Below, in pieces: positions 22,525 through 29,800 of a stretch of DNA of 31,272 nucleotides. Location of the stretch: positions 1 through 31,272 of IMG/VR virus record IMGVR_UViG_3300029893_000435. One strand, 5' to 3'. How positions within the stretch are numbered: the first letter of the stretch is position 1; the number at the start of each line of letters is the position of its first letter. Origin of the DNA: a virus. The notes under the pieces were generated by a model that saw nothing but the letters and a program-made list of their open reading frames with translations, was not told the origin of the DNA and did no database searches. The position numbers and the translations under genes are program-made.

Positions 22525-22803
22525 TCAACCCAGGAGCCACCGGCGCCACCGGCCCGGCGGCGCGGCCAGCGTCATCGGCTGGATGTCCGCCTCCGGCGTG
22601 ATTTCTTCGTCGAGCAGATCGGGATATTCCCGCCGCGCCCAGACTTCGACCGCCTTGGCGATGGCCGACAGCAATGCGACGATCACCGCGCTATACCAAT
22701 AGTCTGTCGATGGAAAGAATCGTTCGAGGACAGTTTGAAGGCCGGGGATCAACGTAAGCAACAGGACGACCCACACCACACCAGGCAAGCTACTCGACGA
22801 CAT
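22525..22803 (-). CDS. Two-TM membrane protein, holin candidate, 92 aa
   Basis: The ATG at 22803 has GGAG 5 nt upstream. Two hydrophobic segments (about 6-24 and 36-56) are separated by a short loop (ERFFPSTDYWYS). A charged, acidic tail (EEITPEADIQP) and a basic end (GRWRRW) follow. Size, topology and charged tail fit a class II-like holin, and it is the first clear gene of the late operon. A holin call is an inference because no endolysin is recognised next to it. Confidence 0.6.
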   Translation of the reverse strand: MSSSSLPGVVWVVLLLTLIPGLQTVLERFFPSTDYWYSAVIVALLSAIAKAVEVWARREYPDLLDEEITPEADIQPMTLAAPPGRWRRWLLG

Positions 22804-22867
22804 GACGTCTCCGCAAGCAATTTCAACGTTAAAGGGTTCAAACGCTCAACTATCGCTATCGTAGTAC

Positions 22868-22890
22868 ACATTTTCTGTTTGCGAAAATGT
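22868..22890. other. 8-bp inverted repeat upstream of the late operon
   Basis: ACATTTTC (22868-22875) and GAAAATGT (22883-22890) are separated by 7 bp in the AT-richer gap between the terminator at 22916 and the first late gene. It is a candidate binding site for a late regulator. No convincing promoter was identified beside it. Confidence 0.4.
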
Positions 22891-22915
22891 CAGATGAGCG
22901 TATGTGTGGGCAATC

Positions 22916-22942
22916 AAAAAAGCCGAGGCAATCACCCCGGCT
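22916..22942 (-). terminator. Rho-independent terminator after the HIRAN gene
   Basis: On the minus strand AGCCGGGG pairs with CCTCGGCT (one mismatch, 6-nt loop) and is followed by TTTTT. It lies about 20 nt downstream of the HIRAN gene stop and would insulate that gene from the late operon. Confidence 0.8.
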
Positions 22943-22961
22943 TCTTATCGGACAGAAATTT

Positions 22962-23822
22962 CTATCGCAGGAGACTGGTGCGAATCCATCCTTCGCAGTT
23001 TCCGTTGCGCACACGCGCCATGCCATAGTTGACGCTGGACCGGTCGAGGATTTTCACCGGATCACCCCAGTTCAATGTGCAAACACGTCGTGTCAAATTG
23101 GCGTCTGACCAGATGTTGGCTTCCATGCCGATTTCAGCACAATCAGGGCAATGCAGCCACATCGTGTTGGACAACGCCGGCGTCGACGCTCTGGGCGCTT
23201 GCGCTGACTCCATGCTGCCACAACCACGCAGGAAGAGAAATGCGATCCCGGCGAGCAGCAACAGCCACACCCACCACGGCCAGCCAGACGACTTCCGCTT
23301 TGGCTCTGGTTGCGATTCTTTCGGCCAGACCAGCGGCGTCTCAGCATTCAACAATCTGGAGGGAGATCGCAGCTTCGCTTCATCTTCGCCAATCCAGCCT
23401 GTAGTGACGCCGGCGCCATGTTTGGTCGGCTTGATCGTTGGCGGCGCCGGACTGAGATCAGGCGCCGGCGCGCTGTCCGGTATGTCGAAGTCAAGATAAA
23501 CGCCATAACGCGTCCCTGGTCTGCCGCCACCGATGGCCGCGGACACCGCGACACGCTGGCCAGGATAGACCCCGATCTGCCGCAACTGTTGCCGCAGGAT
23601 CGGCGCCTCCTCACGGGAAATATAGCCCACAGTCATATTGTCGATCTCGACGCGGATGGCATTGGGGTCATGGGGATTGTCGGGCTGAAGATAAAGTTTG
23701 GCGTCACAACGCATTCGCCGGCCACCGTCCGTGTAGGGACCGGCGATCTTGATGAGGGCGTCTTGATAGTGCTGCTCGCCAACAATGTCCTGGTCAAATC
23801 GTCCGCTGCCTGGAAGTCGCAT
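22962..23822 (-). CDS. HIRAN domain + TM + SH3-like protein, 286 aa
   Basis: The ATG at 23822 has GGAGG 5-6 nt upstream; the longer frame to 23903 has none. Residues about 12-90 match a HIRAN domain (DIVGEQHYQDALIKIAG, AKLYLQPDNPHDPNAIRVEIDNMTVGYISREEA), known in DNA repair enzymes for binding DNA ends but also found alone. A Pro-rich linker, one TM helix (SGWPWWVWLLLLAGIAFLFL, about 199-218) and a C-terminal SH3b-like domain with four Cys (ending NCEGWIRTSLLR) follow. It has its own terminator and no visible partner. It may be a moron acting in lysogeny or in exclusion at the envelope. Confidence 0.8.
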   Translation of the reverse strand: MRLPGSGRFDQDIVGEQHYQDALIKIAGPYTDGGRRMRCDAKLYLQPDNPHDPNAIRVEIDNMTVGYISREEAPILRQQLRQIGVYPGQRVAVSAAIGGGRPGTRYGVYLDFDIPDSAPAPDLSPAPPTIKPTKHGAGVTTGWIGEDEAKLRSPSRLLNAETPLVWPKESQPEPKRKSSGWPWWVWLLLLAGIAFLFLRGCGSMESAQAPRASTPALSNTMWLHCPDCAEIGMEANIWSDANLTRRVCTLNWGDPVKILDRSSVNYGMARVRNGNCEGWIRTSLLR

Positions 23823-24184
23823 GAATACCTCCGCTGAAACGAATAGGCGCCAAGTGCGCAAATCTCCTGTAGCCATTGAACACCACGAAAACAGCTCCAA
23901 CATGCGACGATCTTCAGATTTCTTCTACATCATTTGCATCTGACGCCGCGAAGGATTCGTAAGCTATCCAGCGATTATCCAATTAGCGCTGACAGGTTCT
24001 TTCCTCTACGACGTTCCTCAGATTTTCCTCTGCGACATTCCAACCGGGTGACATGGCGGAATGTCGCACCCATCTTGAGACGCGCAGGAGAGAACGCCAT
24101 CGATTCATCATGCCGGTTATGATCTGCCGTAATGCGAAATTTGTGTTGGGGTCAGTTTGCCTGCAATTTTGGGGTGATCTGGGG
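23823..24184. promoter_or_regulatory. Divergent control region with repeated operator-like half-sites
   Basis: There is no supported gene between the divergent HIRAN and HTH genes. TCCTCTACGACGTTCC (24002-24017) and TCCTCTGCGACATTCC (24026-24041) are direct repeats 24 bp apart, 14 of 16 identical. TGCGACATTCC (24031-24041) is also repeated in inverted form as GGAATGTCGCA (24058-24068), a perfect 11-bp dyad with a 16-bp spacer. This is a plausible operator cluster for a lysogeny switch, but its regulator is not identified. Confidence 0.55.
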
Positions 24185-24185
24185 C

Positions 24186-24238
24186 TTGACAAGTTGTGCG
24201 ATCTCGCCTACCATTGATTGCGTAGATCGCACAACTTG
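24186..24238 (+). promoter_or_regulatory. Promoter and operator dyad of the HTH gene
   Basis: TTGACA (24186-24191), a 17-bp spacer and TACCAT (24209-24214) make a good sigma70 promoter. A perfect 15-bp inverted repeat (24190-24204 with 24224-24238, 19-bp spacer) covers the -35 end, spacer and start region, so a bound protein would block transcription. Autorepression by the small HTH protein is possible. Confidence 0.75.
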
Positions 24239-24257
24239 CCGACACAAGGAGAATGGA

Positions 24258-24464
24258 ATGGCTCAGGAGCTAACTGCCCCGCAAGCCGCCGAATTGGTGA
24301 AAGTCGATCATAGCACTGTTTTTCGTTGGGTGACGAAGGGACACCTACCAGCCCGTCGGGTAGGACTCAGGCGCACCATCTATATCGACATTGACGATCT
24401 TCGACGTTTTGCGGAAAGCAACAACTACCCGTTCGATGAACGGGCAATTGCAGCAGGACAGTGA
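24258..24464 (+). CDS. Excisionase-family HTH protein, 68 aa
   Basis: The ATG at 24258 has AAGGAG (24246-24251) with 6-nt spacing. LTAPQAAELVKVDHSTVFRWVTKGHLPARRVGLRRTIYIDIDDLRRFAES is a complete MerR-like/excisionase HTH (HTH_17): helix AAELVKV, turn, recognition helix STVFRWVTKGHLP, wing RVGLRRTIYIDIDDL. Such proteins act as Xis or as small repressors. It sits beside attP and integrase and under an operator-bearing promoter, so both roles (directing excision and controlling lysogeny) are possible. Confidence 0.85.
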   Translation: MAQELTAPQAAELVKVDHSTVFRWVTKGHLPARRVGLRRTIYIDIDDLRRFAESNNYPFDERAIAAGQ

Positions 24465-24615
24465 ATGAGCAGCGTCTGACCCGCCATTCATCAAGAAATC
24501 GGATCAGACGCCCTTCCGTAGCACCTTAACAACCGAATAGCATTCGATCATCACGGTGGAGCTACCACGATAAGATTTTCGATCCACCTGCAACGGAAAT
24601 TGCAGGCGAATGAGG
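24465..24615. other. attP left flank with hairpins
   Basis: No gene. A 24-nt-loop dyad GCGTCTGA/TCAGACGC (24472-24479 with 24504-24511) follows the HTH gene stop; it lacks a T-run. A perfect 7-bp hairpin CCTGCAA/TTGCAGG lies at 24587-24606 close to the tRNA-like core. These may be arm sites for integrase or Xis, or weak terminator structures. Confidence 0.45.
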
Positions 24616-24657
24616 AGCGGGTGAAGAGATTCGAACTCTCAACATTTTGCTTGGGAA
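24616..24657 (-). other. attP core: 3' half of a tRNA-Gly(CCC)-like gene
   Basis: On the minus strand the segment reads as anticodon loop TTCCCAA, stem GCAAA, variable loop ATGTT, T-stem GAGAG, T-loop TTCGAAT, T-stem CTCTT, acceptor CACCCGC and discriminator T. The T-stem pairs with one G-T. The 5' half of the tRNA is absent. This is the usual form of an attP core that restores the tRNA 3' end after integration into a tRNA gene, and it lies 63 nt from the integrase stop. The predicted host target is tRNA-Gly(CCC). Confidence 0.82.
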
Positions 24658-24661
24658 GGCC

Positions 24662-24699
24662 AAAAAAGTGTTTGCTTCTATAAGAGAAGCAAACACTTT
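24662..24699 (-). terminator. Rho-independent terminator of the integrase gene
   Basis: A perfect 15-bp stem (24665-24679 with 24685-24699) with a 5-nt loop is followed on the minus strand by six T residues (24667-24662). It lies 20 nt after the integrase stop and just before the attP core. Confidence 0.88.
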
Positions 24700-24719
24700 A
24701 AGGTTCCTTGCATCTCCCG

Positions 24720-25685
24720 TCACCCCATCAACTCCAACGGGCTAATATACGTTGCTTCGATGTCTTCCACCGACTGCAACGAATATTGCAGCGTCTGGCG
24801 CAGGTCACTGTGGCCGACCTGCAGCGCCAATACCTGCGCATTTGGCAGGTTGCGGCGCCCCCGCATCCAGGTCGTAACAAATGCCCTGCGCAGATCGTGC
24901 GGCCCCTGCACCTCCTTCTCCAGCCCGGCCGCCGCGATCATATCCTTCACACAGCGATAAACGCCCTGCTCGCTTAGCCGGCGCCCCGGATACCCGAAGA
25001 ACAACGGTCCCGCGGTGCGCCCCTCAGCGTCCAGATGCGCCGCCAGGTAGTGACCCGTGCGTTCGCCAAAGACAGCCAGCCGCGGTTTCTTGGTCTTCGT
25101 CTTGTGGATCAGCAACCGGCCGGCGCCGGTGGCGTGCAGTTGCACATCCTCGACATTCAACCGCACCAATTCGCCACGCCGCAGCCCTGTGCCCAACAAG
25201 ATGGCGAGAAGCGCCTTATTGCGCGTCGGCTTCGTGCTCGACGAAGCCGACGCAAATAACCGGGACAACCGCTCGATGTCCGTCGTCTGGCGAATCGGCG
25301 GCTCCCCATCGGCTTTCGGCACGAAAGGCGAGAAATCCCGGTCAATGTAATTGTGGCTGGGATGGCTCGCCCAGCGAAACAGCGTCCTGACCCGCGTGTG
25401 GATCATATCCCGCGAGTTGAACGACAGACAGGTCTCCGTCTGGCCGGGCTGCTCTTTCAGCCAGCGGGCGAACTGGTGCATCACCTGCTCGGTGATCTGA
25501 TAATCGGCCGCCGGCCCCGCCGTCTCCCACCACCGCACCAAATAGGTGAGCGCAAAGCGGTAGCCGTCCACCGTAATCGGCACCAGCCGCGTCTCGCAGT
25601 CCAGCAGATAGATCTCCACCAACCGGGACAGCATCGTTGCATCGAGCGCCGGTTGCACCGGTTCCAAATTGATCGAGTGTTTCAT
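24720..25685 (-). CDS. int: Tyrosine recombinase integrase, 321 aa
   Basis: The ATG at 25685 has GAGGG about 8 nt upstream and is preferred over the 343-aa frame. An N-terminal SAM-like core-binding domain (about 17-115) is followed by the catalytic domain: LLGTGLRRGEL (Arg169), HKTKTKKPR (beta-hairpin Lys region), GPHDLRRAFVTTW (His263, Arg266), LQVGHSDLRQTLQY (His292, Tyr301). All key residues are present, so it should be active. It inserts the phage at a tRNA site, as the adjacent attP core indicates. A dedicated promoter lies at 25757-25785. Confidence 0.94.
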   Translation of the reverse strand: MKHSINLEPVQPALDATMLSRLVEIYLLDCETRLVPITVDGYRFALTYLVRWWETAGPAADYQITEQVMHQFARWLKEQPGQTETCLSFNSRDMIHTRVRTLFRWASHPSHNYIDRDFSPFVPKADGEPPIRQTTDIERLSRLFASASSSTKPTRNKALLAILLGTGLRRGELVRLNVEDVQLHATGAGRLLIHKTKTKKPRLAVFGERTGHYLAAHLDAEGRTAGPLFFGYPGRRLSEQGVYRCVKDMIAAAGLEKEVQGPHDLRRAFVTTWMRGRRNLPNAQVLALQVGHSDLRQTLQYSLQSVEDIEATYISPLELMG

Positions 25686-25756
25686 TTTGTTCCCTCTCAC
25701 GGCAGTTTGACAAGACTTCCGGTAAAGGATGGCAGAAACACACGCTGACATCCTCT

Positions 25757-25785
25757 AGTCTATCACGACGCTGGCTGCCTGTCAC
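25757..25785 (-). promoter_or_regulatory. Integrase promoter
   Basis: On the minus strand GTGACA (complement of 25780-25785) and TAGACT (complement of 25757-25762) are separated by exactly 17 bp, about 70 nt upstream of the integrase ATG. The match to the sigma70 consensus is 5 of 6 and 4 of 6. Confidence 0.5.
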
Positions 25786-25803
25786 CTGTTATCGGTCATT
25801 TGT

Positions 25804-25999
25804 CCGATCTGCAACGAATGATGGTGCTTTATCACTCGCAACACGCATCATTCGTTGCAGATCGGAGCCATGCAGTCAAGTCCAAACACGTCCTGACTGC
25901 ATGGCGCCGCCGCCACGTTGCCGGAGAGGCCCCGGCGCCAATCGAAAAAGCGCCGTCAAGGCTATGGCTTGACGGCGCCAGATTGGGGCGTTTGCCCCA
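25804..25999 (+). ncRNA. Array of four hairpins in the early operon leader
   Basis: Four perfect inverted repeats follow one another: 20 bp (25804-25823 with 25846-25865, 22-nt loop), 12 bp (25867-25878 with 25894-25905, 15-nt loop), 11 bp (25950-25960 with 25968-25978, 7-nt loop) and 6 bp (25984-25989 with 25994-25999, GTTT loop). The first two are separated by one unpaired base. None has a T-run. The array ends next to the SD of the first early gene. A structured leader or antitermination RNA is the leading guess; a separate small RNA or DNA-level sites are alternatives. Confidence 0.6.
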
Positions 26000-26014
26000 G
26001 AAAGGAACAGGATC

Positions 26015-26242
26015 ATGGTATCACAAACCACCGATCCACGCATCACCGAATTGTTGCAATTGGCAATAGAGGAAGGGCTGCCGCTGGCGCTCAAGCCAGA
26101 GACGATCATCGTCCTGGAGGACGACGGCTGGATCGTCGACCCGTTCACCGGCTATTTCCAGCGCGACGTCGACGCACCGCGGTGCTACTACTTCGCAGTG
26201 CCGATCATCACCGGGAGGGAGGCGCCCTATGACTGCCATTGA
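26015..26242 (+). CDS. First early-operon protein, 75 aa
   Basis: The ATG at 26015 has AAAGGA upstream, directly after the hairpin array. The product is acidic and has a helix (ITELLQLAIEEGLPLAL) followed by a beta-rich part (TIIVLEDDGWIVDPFTGYFQRD) and an aromatic end (CYYFAVPIITG). The next gene overlaps by 14 nt. No family is recognised. Placement right after a structured leader suggests it is the first translated early gene. Confidence 0.68.
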   Translation: MVSQTTDPRITELLQLAIEEGLPLALKPETIIVLEDDGWIVDPFTGYFQRDVDAPRCYYFAVPIITGREAPYDCH

Positions 26243-26354
26243 TTGGCTTGTGCTTGGCATCGACATTGCAGCCTTGGGCGCCGTGTTTTACACCAACTGG
26301 CTCAATGCGAAGCGCTTTGGCCGCTACTTCTGGTGGGAGACCGGCCATGAGTGA
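26229..26354 (+). CDS. Small single-TM protein, 41 aa
   Basis: The ATG at 26229 has GGGAGGGAGG just upstream. The product begins MTAIDWLVLGIDIAALGAVF (one hydrophobic helix, residues about 4-22) and ends in a basic, aromatic tail (NAKRFGRYFWWETGHE). It overlaps both neighbours (14 and 8 nt). A short membrane protein in the early operon could act on the host membrane or on superinfection, but nothing specific is recognisable. Confidence 0.62.
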   Translation: MTAIDWLVLGIDIAALGAVFYTNWLNAKRFGRYFWWETGHE

Positions 26355-26640
26355 TCGCGACGCCCGCGGCCGTTTCATGGCCGGCAACCAGTTCGCCCGC
26401 GCCGGTGGCCAGGCCAGAGCCGCAAAACTCAGCCCGCGCCGGCGCAAAACCATTGCCCGCAAAGCCCGACGTGCGATGGTGCGCAAGCACTTCGCCGGCG
26501 ACGACCGGGCGCAGCGCAAATACTTCGCCGGGACCCCCGTCCCCGTCCGCGCTGCCCATCCTGGCCCGATCCAGGAATGGCGCAGCCGCTACTATCAATT
26601 AGACCTGCTGAATGATCTACATCGAGATGTGGAGTTTTGA
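26347..26640 (+). CDS. Basic phage protein, 97 aa
   Basis: The ATG at 26347 overlaps the preceding stop by 8 nt. It opens with SDRDARGRFMAGNQFARAGGQARAAKLSPRRRKTIARKARRAMV, which is very basic and resembles a short phage/plasmid protein type (xGRFxxGNxxAxxGGxARAxxLSPxRRxxIAxxA). An acidic C-terminus follows. The pattern suggests DNA binding or a role in replication, but the family has no established function. Confidence 0.7.
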   Translation: MSDRDARGRFMAGNQFARAGGQARAAKLSPRRRKTIARKARRAMVRKHFAGDDRAQRKYFAGTPVPVRAAHPGPIQEWRSRYYQLDLLNDLHRDVEF

Positions 26641-26641
26641 T

Positions 26642-27016
26642 ATGGACAAACAACCAATTGATTTACTGACCGCCGCCATCGATGCGCTGCATAAGAGCGG
26701 TGAATCGTTCGTCAGGGCCGAGGACGCCGAAAGCGACTATTTTCGGCAGGCGCATTGCGCCGTCAGCAACCACTGGCAGGAATCAGCGCGCACGTTAGCG
26801 CTCCTGAGTCTGGCCGCCGATATGCGGCACATCGTAGATGTACTGTGTGCGGTCGAGCAGCGGCTGGCCGCCATGCACAACCTGCAGAGCGGCATGGAAG
26901 TCAACATCGCTGGGGCCACCGCCTGGTTGTACCAACTCTCGAACGCGTGGACAGAGGACGCCGGCAGCGACCATGAGCGCATTGTGAGATCGATCCGCAC
27001 GGAGGCCATGCGATGA
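26642..27016 (+). CDS. Hypothetical helical protein, 124 aa
   Basis: The ATG at 26642 starts just after the previous stop, with GTGGAG upstream. The protein is almost entirely helical (IDLLTAAIDALHKSGESFVRAEDAESDYFRQAHCAVSNHWQESARTLALLSLAADMRHIVDVLCAVEQRLAAM). No membrane segment or signal is present. It overlaps the next gene by 4 nt. Function unknown. Confidence 0.68.
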   Translation: MDKQPIDLLTAAIDALHKSGESFVRAEDAESDYFRQAHCAVSNHWQESARTLALLSLAADMRHIVDVLCAVEQRLAAMHNLQSGMEVNIAGATAWLYQLSNAWTEDAGSDHERIVRSIRTEAMR

Positions 27017-27324
27017 ACGGCGCCGACCATGTTTCGCTGCATATCAGCCTCGCCATCGGCGAGTCCTCGCCGACCGACATGCAGTGGGTGGAGCAGATAC
27101 AGCAGCTCAGAGGTAAACTCGAACAGACGCTGCGCGAGCGCGACGAGGCGCAGCGCAAAGCGAAACAGGTCGATTCCCTCCTGCCCCAGATCGAGCAACT
27201 CAACGCCTGGCTCGCCGAACACGAACCGGCATATTTCCAGAATCCGTACACCAACACTGCGGAAGACATCCTTCTGGCGGACATCATCGACGACCGGCAA
27301 ATCGAAAGCGAGACGACGCCATGA
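27013..27324 (+). CDS. Coiled-coil early protein, 103 aa
   Basis: The ATGA overlap fixes the start at 27013. Residues 22-70 are a strong coiled coil (MQWVEQIQQLRGKLEQTLRERDEAQRKAKQVDSLLPQIEQLNAWLAEHE). The C-terminus is acidic (NTAEDILLADIIDDRQIESE). No recognised family. The gene couples to its neighbours on both sides by 4-nt overlaps. Confidence 0.66.
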   Translation: MNGADHVSLHISLAIGESSPTDMQWVEQIQQLRGKLEQTLRERDEAQRKAKQVDSLLPQIEQLNAWLAEHEPAYFQNPYTNTAEDILLADIIDDRQIESETTP

Positions 27325-27527
27325 CCCAATCATCCAATCTCCAATCTCCAATCTCCGATCTCTTCGCTGACCGCCAACGCCAATGGCGCCACGCCACGCC
27401 CGACGAACGCATACGGCGCATCCAAATTGCCATGCACGGCGTGCTCGAACTGGCGCGGCTGCACCGCCAACAGCGTCAACGCCTGGCCGCCCACCAGCAG
27501 ACAGCGGAGGAGGCGCCGCAGCCATGA
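27321..27527 (+). CDS. Small early protein carrying the heptamer repeat, 68 aa
   Basis: The start and stop both make ATGA overlaps (27321, 27524). Residues 3-13 (QSSNLQSPISD) come from the CCAATCT repeat at 27334-27361. The rest is a basic helix (RQRQWRHATPDERIRRIQIAMHGVLELARLHRQQRQRLAAHQQ). The protein appears to tolerate an inserted repeat at its N-terminus. Function unknown. Confidence 0.62.
   Translation: MTQSSNLQSPISDLFADRQRQWRHATPDERIRRIQIAMHGVLELARLHRQQRQRLAAHQQTAEEAPQP
27334..27361. repeat. Heptamer repeat (CCAATCT)n in a small early gene
   Basis: Three exact units and one CCGATCT unit, in frame at the start of the 68-aa gene. Same repeat as at 1515, 15172 and 30973. Confidence 0.85.
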
Positions 27528-27727
27528 CCGCACCAACCGTCATGTCGCCCACATCGCAGGGTGATGTGGGCGACATCCTGCATCAATTGCAATGCATCGT
27601 CGAGGCGACGCCACGCTGGAACCTGGTGACGCCGCCCATCCCGCGCACACTGTTGGCGGAAACCATCGCCGAGATCGCACGGCTGCGTGCGGAAAATCAG
27701 GCCCTGATGAAACGAGAGCGTCTATGA
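27524..27727 (+). CDS. Hypothetical early protein, 67 aa
   Basis: The start is fixed by the ATGA overlap at 27524. The N-terminus is Pro/Thr-rich (TAPTVMSPTSQGDVGDILHQLQCIVEA). The C-terminal half is a heptad helix (LLAETIAEIARLRAENQALMKRERL), so oligomerisation is likely. No family is recognised. It lies 21 nt before the replication initiator. Confidence 0.62.
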   Translation: MTAPTVMSPTSQGDVGDILHQLQCIVEATPRWNLVTPPIPRTLLAETIAEIARLRAENQALMKRERL

Positions 27728-27748
27728 ACATTGAAAGGAAAAAAAGGT

Positions 27749-28822
<1,074 letters not shown>

Positions 28823-29566
28823 CTGCCCGCAGTGCAACGGTCTGGGGCACTACGTCCCCGATTTGCCCGTCGGCGCTCCGGGATACGGCAGGGCGATCCG
28901 CTGCAATCGCTGCAATGTCGGCCTGGGCGCCTGCAGCGGCTTGAATGAGCAGGAGATCCTGCTCACCGCCCAGAGCATCCAGGGACGCAACGACATGGCT
29001 TCACTGCTGCGGTGGCTGATCGAGGACATTCTGGCGCATCCAGCCGGCTGGCTGACGCTCTGGGGCGACTATGGCACGGCCAAGTCGCTCACGGCGCAGA
29101 CCATCGTCGCCGGCATGATCCGGCAAAACACGCCGGCGCGCTTCTACCATGCCCGTCAGCTCGAACAGGGCTGGTTCGACGACATGCACGGCGACGCCTG
29201 CAACGCTCAGCTCTACCGGGAAATCCCCGTGCTGGCCATCGACGAAATCGACAAATTCAACGTCGCCAACGCCTGGGTGCGAGCAGGCATTCAAGAGATG
29301 CTCGACACGCGCTATCGCAGCGCCTTGGCCGGCCAGACATTGACCATCCTCGTCTGCCAGGTCGAGCCGGCCACCGTCATGCCCGGCGACATCAACAGCC
29401 GCATGAATGATGGGCGGTTCTATCGCGAGTGGAACGGCGGCGCCAATCGGCATGTCATCGAGAAGTGGGGCGCTCGCTATGTCCCCGGCGTCATTCACGT
29501 CGAAGGCGCCGACGCCCGGCCCATGCTGCGCCCGGCGCCGCGCACAAGCCGAAGGAGGCAATCCGT

Positions 29567-29800
29567 ATGAGTCCACGCTCTATCGCCGCCCGCAGACAGA
29601 TGCGTCCACTGCCGTCCGGCGACTGTGGATGCATCTGTCCCGGCGGTCGCCCGTGCATCTGCGACGCCCGCCCGCACGACCTGCATATCTGCTCTGAAGC
29701 GCTGTGTCCGTGCCACAGCCAGCAGCGCTATGCCAGGTTGCGAGTCGAGAGGGGCGAAGGGCGAATCATCCGAAGCGCCACGCACCAGGAGGAATCATGA
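29567..29800 (+). CDS. Cys-rich small protein, metallothionein-like, 77 aa
   Basis: The ATG at 29567 has GAAGGAGG 8 nt upstream and overlaps the loader stop by 4 nt. Residues 20-50 hold eight Cys (20, 22, 24, 30, 32, 42, 47, 49) and three His, mostly as C-x-C pairs (CGCICP, CIC, CPCH). That density fits a metal-binding cluster, either structural zinc or a metallothionein-like fold. The C-terminus is basic and hydrophilic. It lies between replication genes. Function unknown. Confidence 0.68.
   Translation: MSPRSIAARRQMRPLPSGDCGCICPGGRPCICDARPHDLHICSEALCPCHSQQRYARLRVERGEGRIIRSATHQEES

Noticed and set aside
23983-24192. 69-codon minus-strand frame in the control region
   Set aside because: No SD, it overlaps the operator repeats and the HTH promoter, and the sequence resembles no protein.
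24616-24657. A complete tRNA gene
   Set aside because: Only the anticodon loop to discriminator part is present; the 5' half (acceptor, D arm, 5' anticodon stem) is missing.
29739-29790. Possible long repeat shared with 18960-19016 (GGGCGAxTCATCCGAA-like text)
   Set aside because: The likeness is short and imperfect and lies within an otherwise supported gene end; it could be low-level host-type repeat noise.
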